Source: Megalopta genalis
Lineage: Eukaryota; Arthropoda; Insecta; Hymenoptera; Halictidae
Length of the DNA stretch: 64,000 nucleotides
Assembly (NCBI RefSeq): GCF_051020955.1
Contig: NC_135016.1
Location: 10,062,001 to 10,126,000, forward strand
Direction: 5' to 3'
Made by a program: the position numbers and the translations under genes. How positions within the stretch are numbered: position 1 is the first letter of the stretch; every line of letters begins with the position of its first letter. The notes beneath the pieces were generated by a model that ran no database searches, had not been told where the DNA came from, and saw only the letters and a list, made by a program, of their open reading frames with translations. This document shows, piece by piece, positions 30,891 to 43,724 of the stretch.

Positions 30891-33800
30891 TAACTAGAAA
30901 ATTAGAGATCTGTCGAAACATATGCGAGAATAATCCGACAATTTTCATCCCGAAAATTCACCTTTAAGTTCCTCGAGAGTTTACCAGCCGAGATGTTTCG
31001 AGTAGCTCGCATTTGTTGCAGCAGTCGGCCGATTCCGAGCGACGCGAAAAATTCGAATGCTCGCACACCTCTAGCCATGACCTCCCGGCTTCTCCACCTT
31101 TCGCTAGGTTATTAACTCTCGGCCAGGTAATCAGCCACCGTTGCTTAAACCGAGTCAACTGCCTAATGATCCATCGTCACCTTCGCCTGGCCTCCCTTCT
31201 ACGCCCTCGCCGCGTTGCCTTGTGCCGTGACTTCTCGTCACTTCTGTCCCACCTGTTCCAGCCGACGTTGACGCGTCGATTGTTTGAAGATCGTTACCGG
31301 CTCTCGTCGGAATTCGAATCGACCGCTCGTAGATGTGCTGCCAGCCACTTTCGCCGTGTTTGATAGGCGTCGGAGTGACGGAGACGGGGAGGATTTGCCT
31401 CGGGGGGAAATTGTTGGAGACGTTTCAGGGTAAATAATAGATCGATGGACTCGAGGAGGGTGGGCTCGGCGCGGCGCGAATTGCGGTACGTGACTGTGGC
31501 AGGTGACTGGTTGTAGCGGGAGCACTTCGGCGACGGTTTGTGTACACGGTTTTGTTGGATTTCATGTTTTAGCGATGCTATACGGCCGGCAATGTGATTA
31601 GGATGTCTTTGGAGGATGTCGCGGCGCTCGTCTCGACAAACGCGGTGAATACATTCATTTCAAGTAGGCTGCCGTTTCCACGTTATCATTCAGTAATTCT
31701 TATTTAATGACTGTGACGAAAAGATCGCTCGAACTAGGTGTCAGAAAATAATTCTAGCAGTGTAGGATATTCTGGTATTCTTCGAAACAGCGATAATATG
31801 AAATGAAATATATAATGTGATAATATGAAATGTCTCATTTATGCTGTACATATAAAACTAGCTGGTAAAACAAGCCCCTACGATCTAAAATGCAATAATA
31901 ATCCAACATTTTGATTTTCCTAAAAATTATGGATTTAACATTAAACCTACCAGTGTCGGTCAATTAAATACAATCATTGAGAGTAAAAGAATATAACCAT
32001 GGAAAATTGATGTGATGAACTTCTTTATTTGAGTAGATCTTGTAATAAAGATCGCACAGAATTTAAACAGATTCAGCACTGGCGTCTTTTAAAAGTAAAT
32101 CATTCCAATTGCTTTTAATGCATCGCAGGCTTAGTGTCAAAATCCTCGTTTCCAGCCTTAATTTCGTCACTTGACCCTAGCATGCTTAAGGGAGGGGCAA
32201 AGAATATCCACAGAATTTTAAACGTGTATTTTTGTTCCAACAATATTCTCTTACAGTTTGTTTATCTTTTATTTTCGCAGAGGCACCTAAATATATCATT
32301 TAGCATAATAAATAAATATTCCTCACGAAATAACCATCCTTTAAGCAGACCTTAATCCTTCTAACACCTCAAGCGTCCCAGGGTTAATAGCTAAATGGAA
32401 GGATACCAACAGCTTTAGATACCATCGGAGGATGTGTTTTGCTATAGTGTGGCTTCGCAGTTGGTTCGCAGTGCATGCGAGACATTTGATTCATGGGGCA
32501 GATCCGCGATTTCTATTTGCGGATAGTCATCCGGTTTGATAGGGATGTTGGCGTCAGCAGGATCGGGATGGGTGTTGATTCTGGGGCTATCAGACATCGT
32601 CTAAAGTCAGACGCGTGCGATTGGACCAAATGCTATAAGTGGAACATGGGAACAGTCCGGATTTCTGGTCCACGATCACGTCGCGCACGTCGGGCTCGTC
32701 AACGAATAGATAACGAAGGAGAATGAGCTAGTTGAGGCGGTTTGATACATCGGCGACATCGCCGCAACATTCATCTGCATAATTCATTCTTATCAGTACG
32801 ATTCCCTCAAGCAGGGATTCTCAACCATCGACCACGCATACGACGCTTTTGTTTCCCTCGTCCTACCGTGAACCGTGACAATTATGCGAAATCGTCGTTT
32901 CTTCCATTTTTACCGCGACTTGGTGCCGGAACCCGCTGGTTATTGTTCTCTGTCACGGTATTGGTAGCCTTGCGCTGGATGATTTTAATTTCGAAGTAAA
33001 CCTTCGACCCCGCGGAGGAAATAAAATTGCAGTTTAGAATTCGAAGATTCAATTTCTTTATGATGTCAACGAAGTTTGTTTGAATATTTATAGCGATTTA
33101 GTTTAAGGCGATTTCGAGCAGCTTCATTTTTATAGCAGAGAAAGCTCTTTGTTAACACGAGTGCCGAAAATCAAGCTCTAAAATGTCCACAACGTCGATG
33201 TAATTCAATTCATGAAGCTGATACTAGAAAGTTAGAATTTATTATAGTGGATGGCACTTTAACTATTTCCTAATCTAAAAGTCCTAGTAAAATTCAGTTT
33301 GTTCGATTACATTACAATAAAAATGGATTTTGGAAAATAAACAAGAATTAGCGTCATCCACATGTAACCTAGACCAACGTGATAAAATGAAACTGTATAA
33401 AACAGACATGTACCAATTCAGTGTACACGATAATCCAATTTAAATCAAGATGAAGTACCTTCATTTTTAAGCTGAACAAAGATCTGTTAAAAATAAACCG
33501 CGTTGCTTAAAATTGACACGCAATCGACCATTAGGATTAAACACTCATCTACAAAAGTACACAAAATTATCCAGAACGTATATCCCACTTTGGAACGCTG
33601 CTGAACATTATTAAAAATGCATCGGTGTTGATTTCTCTTCGACTAGTGCATTATTCTGCAGCTAACATCGCATCTCACACAGCGCCATGAAGAATCTCAA
33701 GAATGTTCGTGTTCGAACATCGCTGAGAAGAGACGAACCTTCGAAACAAACGCGCCAGGGACGAGACCATTGTGGAACAGATTTCTGCGAATGAATCGAT

Positions 33801-36345
33801 GTTTGGGACCGAGGAATCGGTGGCAATCGACGCGATTCGTGGTAATCGTGTCCACCGGAACAGGAACGTTCAGCCGGGCCAGTTTCGACTAAAGTGCCGG
33901 CATTGTTAACGTCGTTAAACCTGCCCGTGGATAGGCAAGCCGAGCGAAGCGACGCCTTTGACGCGATCGCGCGATATTAAGCGTGGTTCACAGGTCGCGG
34001 GATTCGCGTTCTCCGCACGTAAGAATAAGACGCCCACCGTATTTACCCGCTCTGAATTCCTGAGTCGCGGTTCGCCCCCTCGCGAATTGTTGCGCAGCGC
34101 AAACCCAAACTCTTAACTCTTAAGCTCGCATGACTTGGCCGCATGGCGATCTACAGGGTGTCCCCGCAACACGCATCTTCCACGGTGCGTTTCAACCACG
34201 CTCCGAATCCTAAATCTTCGCGGTGAACTATTTTGTCGCTTCGGACATTATTTTACGAAAAATCAGACAACGATAACTTTAGGATTTTTCTAGTTCTGTA
34301 TAATATTTGCCTGAGAATCGACGATGGTTCAACGAATCGTACAGGGAAACGAGAAGACCGGAATATTTTTTTTATTCGATTATCGTTATCGATGAAGAAA
34401 GGGGTGCGATTTTAACAAAGGTTGCTTTTGATTTTTGCGGTTTGCAGAGGCGACGGCGGGTCGAAGATAAATCGAGATACTTGAGGAACACCCCGTACCT
34501 ACACAGATGTTTAAGAGCTAAGCAACTACTCAGAGCGAGTGAGTTGATGCGAGCCGCGTATCACGAGAAGGAAGTTCAATTTAACCCAATAAAGGACAAT
34601 CAGAGGCCGACGGCGACCAGAGACGAGTACCTACTACTCCTCTGATGGCTAAACGGATCGACCGAGGGACTTCGCCTTCAGGTCTTTTCGGCTCGGAAGA
34701 CGGAAAGACGAGAACGCTTTCGGTCGATCTTGCCGCCTCCCTTCATCGAAATCCGCCATCTTAAGCTTTCCCGCATTCACCAACCGGTAACAGACAATTA
34801 TCCCACAAGTGGCGATCGCAAAAGTGAAACTGTCGCATTGAGATTCCATCCCGCAAGTTCTAACGTCGGGACACGTAACAACGGAGACGTCAATTTTATA
34901 AAGACATCTTTGACGTAATTGTAAGCAGCCAGGCAATCCAGCATCACGCAATCTGAATTAAATTATTCTTTTGTGGAAGACAATTAAATCTAGCCGTGCG
35001 GAGGCAATTTGATCATCCACGTCAACCTCCTTTGTCCGCGTTGCCTTGAAATTTTCTTTCACCTCTCGACAAGCGCATTGTATTTTCCCCTCGAATCTGT
35101 GTCTTGTTTTGATACTTGGCTGAAAGATCAATGCGATGGGCAAATGAATGATTGAACTTGTAAATTCAAGAACGAGATTTTGATGACGCGGTCGAAATTG
35201 TGAAGCTTTGCAAGAATTTTACGGCGACTTCGCAAACGGGGGACACCATGCAAAGGAAGCTAACAGTGCAGCAAAAGAAGCAACGATTCTTTCGATCAAT
35301 TCTTTTCCAGCAAACTAGTTCAATCTAAAACGTAATCTCAGCTGTAACTAATTAAAAAGAATCCACCAGAAAATGTTCGATAAATTAAAATACGACAAGA
35401 AAGATCAAATAGAAAAGTAGCCAATGAAATTGAAATACATGAAACAACGCAAGTCGACACTAAACAACAGCATGCATTTTCTTATGCAAAGCAAAATGCA
35501 CATGTTGCATCAAATCTCGAATAAAGAGATTAATTCTACAAAGTAAAGTGTTATGAAAAGAATAAAATAAGAAGACAGTCAATGGGATCAAAATACATGA
35601 AACAACAGAGGGTCATAATAAACGACATCGTGTAATTTCTGATGCACAGAAAAATGCAGAGAAATGCGCACACTGCATCCAATCTCGAATAAACTATGCT
35701 CTTACACCTGGAAGCTAGAGTTTCTAGAACCTGGGAGACCACGAGTGTTTTTCGATGATGTATTCGAAGAATATCGAGATCCGGAATTGACGAAAAAGCG
35801 AGAGATGGCGTCGATAATGGCGCAGACCTCGACGCCAGTATCGCAACGCTTTCCAAAGCGATCTACGCGGATGCTCGCAGCGCGCGGTGCCAAAGAGCCG
35901 GAGAGCACTTTCGAAAATCTCGTGACTCGCCTCTTCCCTGTCATGGTAATACCTTTCGTGGCAAAAAAGAAGGAGAGAAGCCGGGGAACGGGAGGAAGGA
36001 AGGACAGGGAGGACCGGCGTGCCTCGTAAAAGGAAAACGGAATCGAGGGTGAGCCAGAGAGTGTGGCCATTTTGTCTGTTTAGTTCCACACGGAGACACC
36101 CGATGTATGGACGCCGCGGCGCGTATAATCGCTAATGCTGTAACCCCCCTATCCATCCACGGGGTGGGCTAAGTCCGAACCCCCGCTAATCTCGTAGGCT
36201 ACCTCTCCCTTTTTCTGCGACACTGTCAATGGAGCCCGTGAGACCCTCTCGCTGTCTGTTTACTGCTCCATATATTCCTGATAAGGGGGCAAGACAGTTT
36301 GAAATTTCGAGAAAAAGTCGATCTTTTTGTTTGCTTTAGATGGCA
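30891..36345. other. non-coding, unassigned
   Basis: CpG-rich patches at about 30960-31560, 32490-32960, 33700-34240 and 35720-36170, with AT-rich DNA between. A TACAGGGTGT motif at 34152 resembles a transposon end but has no partner nearby. The longest overlapping frames (35664-36089, several frames at once) are judged compositional. No gene recognised. Confidence 0.4.
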
Positions 36346-36546
36346 CAGTAAATTCTTCCTAATTCTTCTTTAGCTCGTAAACGTAAATGGGAAGAGGTGG
36401 TACGATTCATCGAGCTTTGCACCTCGTTTTTATAATTGTTGGCAACAGGCAACTATAAAAATGAGTCGCGAGGCTTATCGTATCTCCTCTTCCTAAATTT
36501 CCCATTGTTGTTTAAAAGCTGAAGGAAAGTTAGGGAGAATTTACTG
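36346..36546. mobile_element. palindromic CAGTAAATTC MITE, copy C
   Basis: 201 bp from CAGTAAATTC to GAATTTACTG. TA follows on the right and CA precedes on the left, so the left TA has mutated. The left half (TTAGCTCGTAAACGTAAATG) mirrors the right half (CATTGTTGTTTAAAAGCTGA). Centre TTGTTGGCAACAGGCAAC. Confidence 0.85.
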
Positions 36547-38159
36547 TAGTTTGAAGTCTTAGAAAATCTTAGAAAAGGATGCAAAAGATTCCAGCATTTG
36601 AAACAACTTATTTCGAGGTATAAACAGAAAACTGACGTACCGAAATTTGCAATGCGTTCTTCTCGAGACTAAGTTGTTAGAAACAGTGTGCAAGATATCT
36701 CGAAATTCAGTGTAACATTTATTAGGCATCGAATTTTGTTTAGTTCTTAACAATTTTGAACAGTATAAACGGAAATCGTAGAAACAGAATAAACTCTGAA
36801 ACTTTGTAATAGTTATAACAGTTAAAGAATCCGCAACAAGTGCGACGATGTTCGACATGTAAAAATTCACGGTAACAAAGATTGCTACTAGGTACACTCA
36901 GTTTAAATTTTAACAATGAATTTCGATAAGCAAGAATCATAAAAATTGCCCGAAATTCTTCACCGCTGGAAAACCGTGTCACTTGTTCTCGCAAATTTTA
37001 TACAAAATCGAACGATTATTTAGAAAGAGTAGACAGCGTAGCTTCGGACGGAAGCTCGTTCATCATATATACTCTAAACACGAACAAACAAAGATAACAG
37101 AACAATACTATTGTCCGGGTGAAAGGACAAAAGGCTGTTTGCGTACGGAACCTATGCTGATCCGTTGTGTTCACCTCTTTTCGGACCTGTCAAAAGCGAT
37201 GTTCCCGATCAACGATTCCAAATCAACCTATAGGGGCCATTTCGTTCCATCCCCTTAACCATAGTCGCAGCCTTTTTGCGGTCTTTCTGTGGGCTTTTGT
37301 AAGGAACGCTCCGCTGCCCGAAAATCCGCTTGGTCCATGTCACAGCGTTCACAGTCCATTGGATCGTGAGCTAGATAGTCCTCGTTGTTCGCAGGTCGAC
37401 GGGCCCGAAGAATGCCACGAATTGGCCTTTTCCATTTTCGCGTGGACCGCATGTCCCATAATACGCGTTTCGCTAATCGGGGAAACTTTTCCCGGTGGCT
37501 GAAACCACAGAAAATAGGGGACGTTTGCGGGTTGAACTGTGAAAAATGGTACGCGTACCGTCTTGGGGCATTTTCACGGTAACGGAGTGGCAGAACAATA
37601 TTGCGGACAATTTAAATATTTTCTGCTTTGTCTAAAAGTGTGTACACGACTGCGCGTTTTGTTGCTCTCTACAACAAAATTCGACGATCCATTGAATTAC
37701 CGTAAACGTTGATATTTCAATGAACATCCGCAATTTTATCGTATTATGTCTGTAAGGTATTCTGGAGCGGAGCGGGTGTTCACTTCCTCCGCGATGAAAC
37801 CCCAAACAAACTAAAAAGTCTGCCTAATAATAAATGAACGCAGAACTTATTGACAGTGTAAACACAAAAGGAGACATTTTCAAGACCGACCGACAGGTAA
37901 GTTTCTTTCACGGCTGCATAATAGCGGCGTGTCGTAACAATAAGGAAAAGAGGAGACTACTTTACGTCCGCCGGTGTCGGTTTCAACAATGCCGGCGTAA
38001 TTGAGCTACACTTCAGCGGAACGCTAATTTCTCTGAATCGTTCCAATAATTATTATTTTACCTCGTACCATTCACGCACCGTGCCGCTCGCCCGTACACG
38101 TTCAATCTTTCTGCAGCCGAATAAAATTCGTGCGTGTCGTCTCCCGGCAATTATTGTTG
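36547..38159. other. non-coding, unassigned
   Basis: AT-rich to about 37100, then balanced composition. Contains the palindrome GGTACGCGTACC at 37548-37559, within a larger imperfect stem (GTGAAAAATG near 37540 with CATTTTCAC near 37572). No gene recognised. Confidence 0.4.
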
Positions 38160-38640
38160 AGAAATCCTGGCCGGCCGAAGTACGGCCGGCCATATGTTCC
38201 ATGTCGGTCCACAGGAATGTCCCACAGGGTCCTGTTGCGGTATGCATCGGCAAACGACAGTAGCTGGCTTACAGAGGGCAACGGAGATCGGTGTCATCCC
38301 CTTAAGTGGGCACAATGGGGACAAATCCGATTTTCGAAATGATCGCGTTAAACGTGCCCCGGGATTTGCCGAGGGCGGATGCCTCGTCTCAATAGCCGAT
38401 GTTTACCGGCTCCCGATGGATACAGATTACCCCGTGCATATCCATTGCACGGGAAAGAGTGCGCTCCATTGGAGCCCTATGGAGAGGGGATGCTCCAAGA
38501 ATTGCACCGCGGGGTGCATGGGGTGTGATGTCGCCCAAGTACTTACGGTGTCCCATCGGACAACGGGCCAAGGATGCGCGAAAAAATTGGTACGATCTAC
38601 AGCTGCCTCGTGTGAACCGGCATTTTCGATGCTGACATGA
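38160..38640. other. hairpin-rich block of even composition
   Basis: Three perfect hairpins lie within about 350 bp: TGGCCGGCC / GGCCGGCCA (38168-38192, 7-nt loop), CCCGTGCA / TGCACGGG (38431-38453, 7-nt loop) and TGCACC / GGTGCA (38503-38518, 4-nt loop). Composition is balanced, unlike the AT-rich flanks, and both strands are open over long stretches (for example plus 38194-38640). I do not recognise a protein or RNA. It could be a structured RNA, a regulatory element or part of an old repeat. Confidence 0.35.
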
Positions 38641-38815
38641 CAGTTTTTGGAAAGCGCTATAGCTAACTAAGTGCAACGATGACAGTGCACACTGCTTTTT
38701 TTGGAAATCATTTGCACTTATGATGCGGTTGCGTTTTTATTACAAAATTTGTGCGGCGAGTTACCTTGATTATAATCGTTAGTTAACCTTGTTTTTAACA
38801 GCGAGATCGCTACTG

Positions 38816-39031
38816 TAGTAAATTTTCCCCAATTTTCCTTTAGCTTGTAAAAAAAAAATGGATAATTTGGAAAGAGGAGATACGATTATTCGAGTCTCGC
38901 GGTTCATTTTTATAGTAGCCGATTGTCAATAATTATAAAAACGAGATTCAAGGCTCTAATAATCTTATCTCCTCTTCCCAAACTGTACATTTTTGTTTAC
39001 AAACTAAAGGAAAATTATGGAGAATTTACTG
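38816..39031. mobile_element. palindromic CAGTAAATTC MITE, copy D
   Basis: 216 bp. The left end is decayed to TAGTAAATTT; the right end GAATTTACTG is followed by TA. The left half (TTTAGCTTGTAAAAAAAAAA then GGAAAGAGGAGATACGATTA) mirrors the right half (TAATCTTATCTCCTCTTCCC then TTTTTGTTTACAAACTAAAG). Centre GCCGATTGTCAATAATTATA. Confidence 0.85.
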
Positions 39032-41579
39032 TAATTATTTATTATAATGATAAAAAAAATAATTATAAGGAAAATTGTAGGAAAAGGAACGCGTTTAATA
39101 CGTTTGCTTCTATTGAATCGAACTGTCCCAGTTGGACCCCTCCATTATTGACGCAAAAAGTAAGAACAATTTTGATTTTGATTTTTTATTTACTACTTTT
39201 ATTATTATTATAAGTTTATTTATTTTAGCGTGGTGCTAAAATAACTGCGAGGTCCTTAGCAACCACATGGCTTACAACTAACACATAAAAACTTATATTC
39301 TAGATTATAATTAAAATTTATATTGATATGATTAACTATAACAGAAAACTTTAACCAGTCATACAGAAAATCTGGTTCGTTCCAGGAATCCTCTGGATTA
39401 TCCATGTAACGTATGATGAGCACGCCATCATAAAATGCATTTAAGAGGACATTATTTAGTTATCAGGAAGTCGTGGGAAAATCTCGAGTGTCCAATCAAC
39501 AATGATTACGTAAGTTTCAATAGGTGTAGTAGTTAAGGGTTAAAGAAATTTTGAAAAAAATCCCCAACTCAATTCAAAATCATCGAGGCTGATTGAACAC
39601 TGTAGAAGATTAATGGAATACCTGCATAGCGAGAGAATGAGCATTTGCGAGGAACTGTTCTAACCTTGCTTATGATATATTCATCTGAGAAGCCTACTAA
39701 ATAATGCAACAATTTAGTCAATGGAAAAATTAACTTGCACCGTATATTGATCATCTTCAGCCAGGAAAATGAATTTTCATGCTACGCGACAAACAATAGC
39801 ATCGTTGATGAATACATCAACGATAACTGAACTAACATCCATTTGAGCGGATGAATTCGTTGCATCTCGTGGATCAATGCAACTATTTTTATTTTTTAGG
39901 AAAATTAGAGAAGACATCTGATACAGATCCTCGACAATAGTCAGCTCGATAACCTGCTGGATCACAATCTGAACAGAAATGATTATAATATAACTTACCG
40001 AGAATAATTTGTTGGTGCAAAATCTAGTTCTTAGTTATCCTAGTTAATTAGAATCTTAGTTAATTAGTTTAGAATCTTAGTTTAATCTTAGCTAATTAGA
40101 AATCCCTTAGCTACGAATCACAGATTTATAAAGTAAAAAATAAACAGTTGCAAGTTGCAAGTAAACAGATTTTGACAGAACAATATGAATCGTTCGACAG
40201 CAGCGAAAAAAGAACAGCCGAGTCTTCGAACGTGTGTGGCAACGATCGAGTTCGCAGATTCGACTTTTCATGCGGCGATGAAGCGTCGATAAAGCGATCC
40301 ATCGAATCGATTTCGTGGATCGCGTAGCAGGAACAGCAGGAAATTCCGTGCCGGCCGATCGAGGTATCGATCGAAGCCGGCTGTCAGGAAGTTCATTCAG
40401 AAATTAAGACAACCGGCGTTCGGCCTTTGCCGCGACGACTTTAATTGCGGCTAATTGTTACGAAGGTCGGAAGCGGCCTGTAAAGACGCAAACCCACGCA
40501 ACTGATGGTCACACCACGCGATTATACTGGGTGATCGAGCAGTAAAGCTGCGCGTCCCCCATCGGGAATAGAGAACAATCGATACCGTGGTTTCGCACAG
40601 GTGAAACGTAACAGCTCGATTCTCGAGCGTGTGCGTAACAGAATATTTTCTCTCTGTTGCGGAACACCGTCGACGACAACGGGGCACCATCGGTCGGGGC
40701 GGCGGAGAGGGAGGGGTAACGTCGGCCGTAAACACGTCGAAAGTATCAATCACCGATAATTTATATCTCCGGGAAGCTCTCGCGGAATCGTTGTAATTAC
40801 TTCATTAGTCCTGGAATTCTAATCCATCATTGTCAGCCGGGTTTGTCCTTTAGTCCCTGCCCGATACAGTAAGGAATCAATTATAATGGTGCCCCACGGG
40901 TAATCGCATTAGCACACAAACGCTCGTCCACGCTTCCGACCAGCGAAAAGCCGGAGATGGAAAGAGACGGATCGCGGCGGGGCGACGGAGAGGAAGATCG
41001 AGGAACGTTCCTCGATCGTTGCGCAACGGAGATGAAATCACGGAGACGGTTTTCCCGGGAACGAGCGGATATTTTCCCGCGAAACCCGCCGGCCACAAGG
41101 ACGCTCGGTTACTTAACAACGATCGAGTTCTCCTCGTTCCATGGACGGCGCTCGTCGTCCTGGACACGTGCGAGCCGAGAATTTCGCGAGGATATTTCGC
41201 ATTCGACGGATAAGGGAACGCCGCGCCGCCGGCGGACGGGAGCGTCAGGGGAGGAATTCGCAGCGTGCGTCCGCGCTCGGCCGACTTCTTCGGCTCTCAC
41301 CTCTATCCCACGTTGCCGATCCTGCTCTCGTCGAGGTCTCCCAAGGCTGGCCGCGCTTTTCGTGCCGGCCACGCAATCCGCCTTTCGGCCATTGTCGTCT
41401 CTTCACGATAGTCTCCGTGCGTGCATCATCCTCTTACCCGCGAGCCCCGTCGGGCCACGATCGCTGGAATGCTACTGCGGCGAGCGAACTTTCCCGGTCT
41501 CTCGAATTCTGAGATCGACCGCGAGATCCTGCTGTACGTCGGGGCTGCTCGATTTATGGCAGGCGAACGCTAATAACCA
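39032..41579. other. non-coding, unassigned
   Basis: AT-rich to about 40190, including a small TTAGTTAATTAGAATC-type repeat at about 40025-40100. CpG-rich from about 40190 to 41550 with long overlapping frames on both strands (the longest plus 40957-41643) that show no domain I recognise. Confidence 0.4.
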
Positions 41580-41781
41580 GACTGCGCGGGTCTTTACAGG
41601 AAATAAAAATGTTCTCTATCAATTTCGAGGAATGGTAGTTTGACTAAAAATGTATCTCTTCTCTTAATAGTTTTAATTATTTGGAAATAACATACCTCTG
41701 CTCTTTTATGCTTCTCGCGTTTCATCTAATCTTGCGTTTCACGTTACCAGCTTTCCCATAAATGCGTAAGAATCCGTAGTC
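41580..41781. repeat. inverted-ended dispersed repeat, copy 3
   Basis: Starts GACTGCGCGGGTCTTTACAG, then GAAATAAAAATGTTCT, and ends CCATAAATGCGTAAGAATCC then GTAGTC. Same family and orientation as 8381-8573. The left neighbourhood (GGCTGCTCGATTTATGG) also resembles sequence left of that copy (GGCTACTCGATGGTTAA), so the repeat unit probably extends beyond the GACTGC end. Confidence 0.5.
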
Positions 41782-42099
41782 TACTAATAACTAGACTATT
41801 AGTCTAGTCTATTATTAGTCTACTAATAATTGTCTACGTCGATTGGAAGATACAGTAACTGGAAAGCAAGTTCGTTCTTTCTTTAATCATTTTAACCCCG
41901 TTTAAAGATCGAACTCCTCCCCTTTACAACGACTCCGTGAAACTCGTTCGACCATTTTTTTCGTGGCGTTTTATTGAGCTTTCAATGGAAGCTACATTTT
42001 CCACTTTACGGTCTTGTGGGTTAATGAGAATTCCACACGGTCTCTTCTACTTGCACCTCGTTTCTGTTGCATAGAACAGCGACGAAGAATCGTGGATCA
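41782..42099. other. non-coding; nested TAGTCTACTAATAA repeats
   Basis: TAGTCTACTAATAA occurs as a direct repeat at about 41778 and 41817, with the palindrome CTAGACTATTAGTCTAG between. The rest is unremarkable. Confidence 0.5.
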
Positions 42100-42380
42100 G
42101 TTTTCGAGGTGTCGTTGGAAAGGTGAGACTTCAATCTTGAAGTTCATGACAGATCCATCCAGGAGAACAATTTTTTAGAGTCTGTTCAAATAATTTGAAA
42201 TCTGTTCAAATTATATCGTTTTCACAGAAGAAGGGCCATCAGATGTCCCTTTTCCATACGATGCAGAAAAATTGCAAACAAAAATGAATGATGCACAGCG
42301 AAAGTAGAAGCTTCGAGCTTTAAAATGAGCTGCGGCTTATGGCTATAGAATTTTTATTTGAAAAATTATAGCAATTTGAA
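42100..42380. repeat. copy of dispersed TTAAAATGAG repeat family
   Basis: GTCGTTGGAAAGGTGAGACT near 42111, AATGAATGATG near 42283 and CTTTAAAATGAGCTGCGG near 42319, then an AATTATAGCAATTTGAA segment. The last part closely parallels 12960-13062, and the first part parallels GCTCGTTGGAAAGAAGAGAC near 59131. Confidence 0.5.
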
Positions 42381-43521
42381 TATCAAGAACTTTTCAAAAC
42401 TCAGATATTTGCAATGCATCCTTCCAATCTCAATACAATAATTCGGATAATGGAACAGTCACTTAGACATGATGCTATTTTAAATTTTTGTTCATTCGTA
42501 CAATCAAATTTGTTGTTATGAGACACACTATATTGACTTGTTTATACGTAAAACTCACTTGGATTACAAATTAGTCAGATATCGAGGTTCCACCGTAATT
42601 ATAAAATAAGAAAATTAAAAGTTCGTCATTTCAACGAATTTACTGATTGTAATATTAAATAATATTAGCAGCAACCGGCATTCTAGTGGACCCAGCAGAA
42701 ACTCACCCCCGGATAGTGGCGAATCTCCTTGAGCGATTCGGCGCTTGTCGCCAGCTGGACGGCTCGCGGGCTGCAACGGTCCTCGGTGCTTATGCGAAAA
42801 CCGCCTCGAGGCCAGTGCCGGCATCGGCGAGTTCACGCCCCCGGTGTCTCGGACACAATCGCGATCGGGTCGCGGCAGAAAGGAGGGTAAAAAAGTGAAA
42901 GAAGAGAAAAAAGCTCGCGATGAAAAAGGCGACCGGTGTTAGGGTACGCGGGGGCACTGCACAATGTGGGAGGAATCGGTGCTCGTTTTTTCACCCCGTC
43001 GCATTCCTCCCCCTTTGACCCCTTCTCTATCGCTGTCTTTTCTCTCCTTTCGACTCGCAGTCGCAACCCCCGGCAGTAAGTCGGTCGTGCGTACCGGGTG
43101 CTTCCGGTGTAACCGGATATCGTCGCTCGCATTCACGTTAATTTATAAAATATTCCGACACCCCCTCCTCACTCCCTACCTGGTCACGCCCCGCAGACCC
43201 TCCGGAGACAGAAATTTCTGCTGACTGCAAACATACGTGTGCGTAACATTTCTTCTGTACGGTTGAACAGCAGTTGCACTGGTTCTGCTTATTTCGGGTA
43301 GATTCTGTTTTAGATGGATTAGGCTAATGGCTTGTTCTATAATTTTTTCTTTAGCTACAGTTATTTCGACATCTTTAACGCCTTAGTTTTGACTAGCTTC
43401 AAAATTCATTTTTATTGTAATACACATTCGAATTATCTGAATTGTACTAGGATGTTTAGAATGCAAAAGGGTGACAGTATCATTCATTATGATACATCAT
43501 AACTTTCTAGTTTCGGTTTCG
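42381..43521. other. non-coding, unassigned
   Basis: AT-rich, then a CpG-rich patch at about 42670-43210 with overlapping open frames on both strands and no recognisable product. Confidence 0.4.
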
Positions 43522-43724
43522 TTAACCCTTAACCGCAGATACGGTGTCTTGCAGACTCTATTGTAAGTATTATTGCTTATTGTTTCTACCATAGGTGAAT
43601 CTAGAAGTTATTATTTCGAGTACCTTCTTCTCTATTTTTACGTAAAAATTAATATACATTTTATAGACAATTTATTTTAGCGAGTAGCTGCTACAAAATC
43701 GGATGTCCGCAGTTATGGGGTAAC
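43522..43724. mobile_element. possible MITE with TTAACCCTTAACCGC ends
   Basis: The left end TTAACCCTTAACCGCAGATA and the right end (reverse complement TTACCCCATAACTGCGGACA) match at roughly two thirds of positions over about 23 bp. The interior is AT-rich. The element at 13063 shares the left end and the GATACGG..GTCT..CAGA segment. The TTAA duplication is intact only on the left. Confidence 0.35.

Noticed and set aside
40957..41643. 228-codon plus-strand frame as a gene
   Set aside because: It lies in a CpG-rich patch where stops are rare, overlaps several frames on both strands and has low-complexity Arg/Ser composition.
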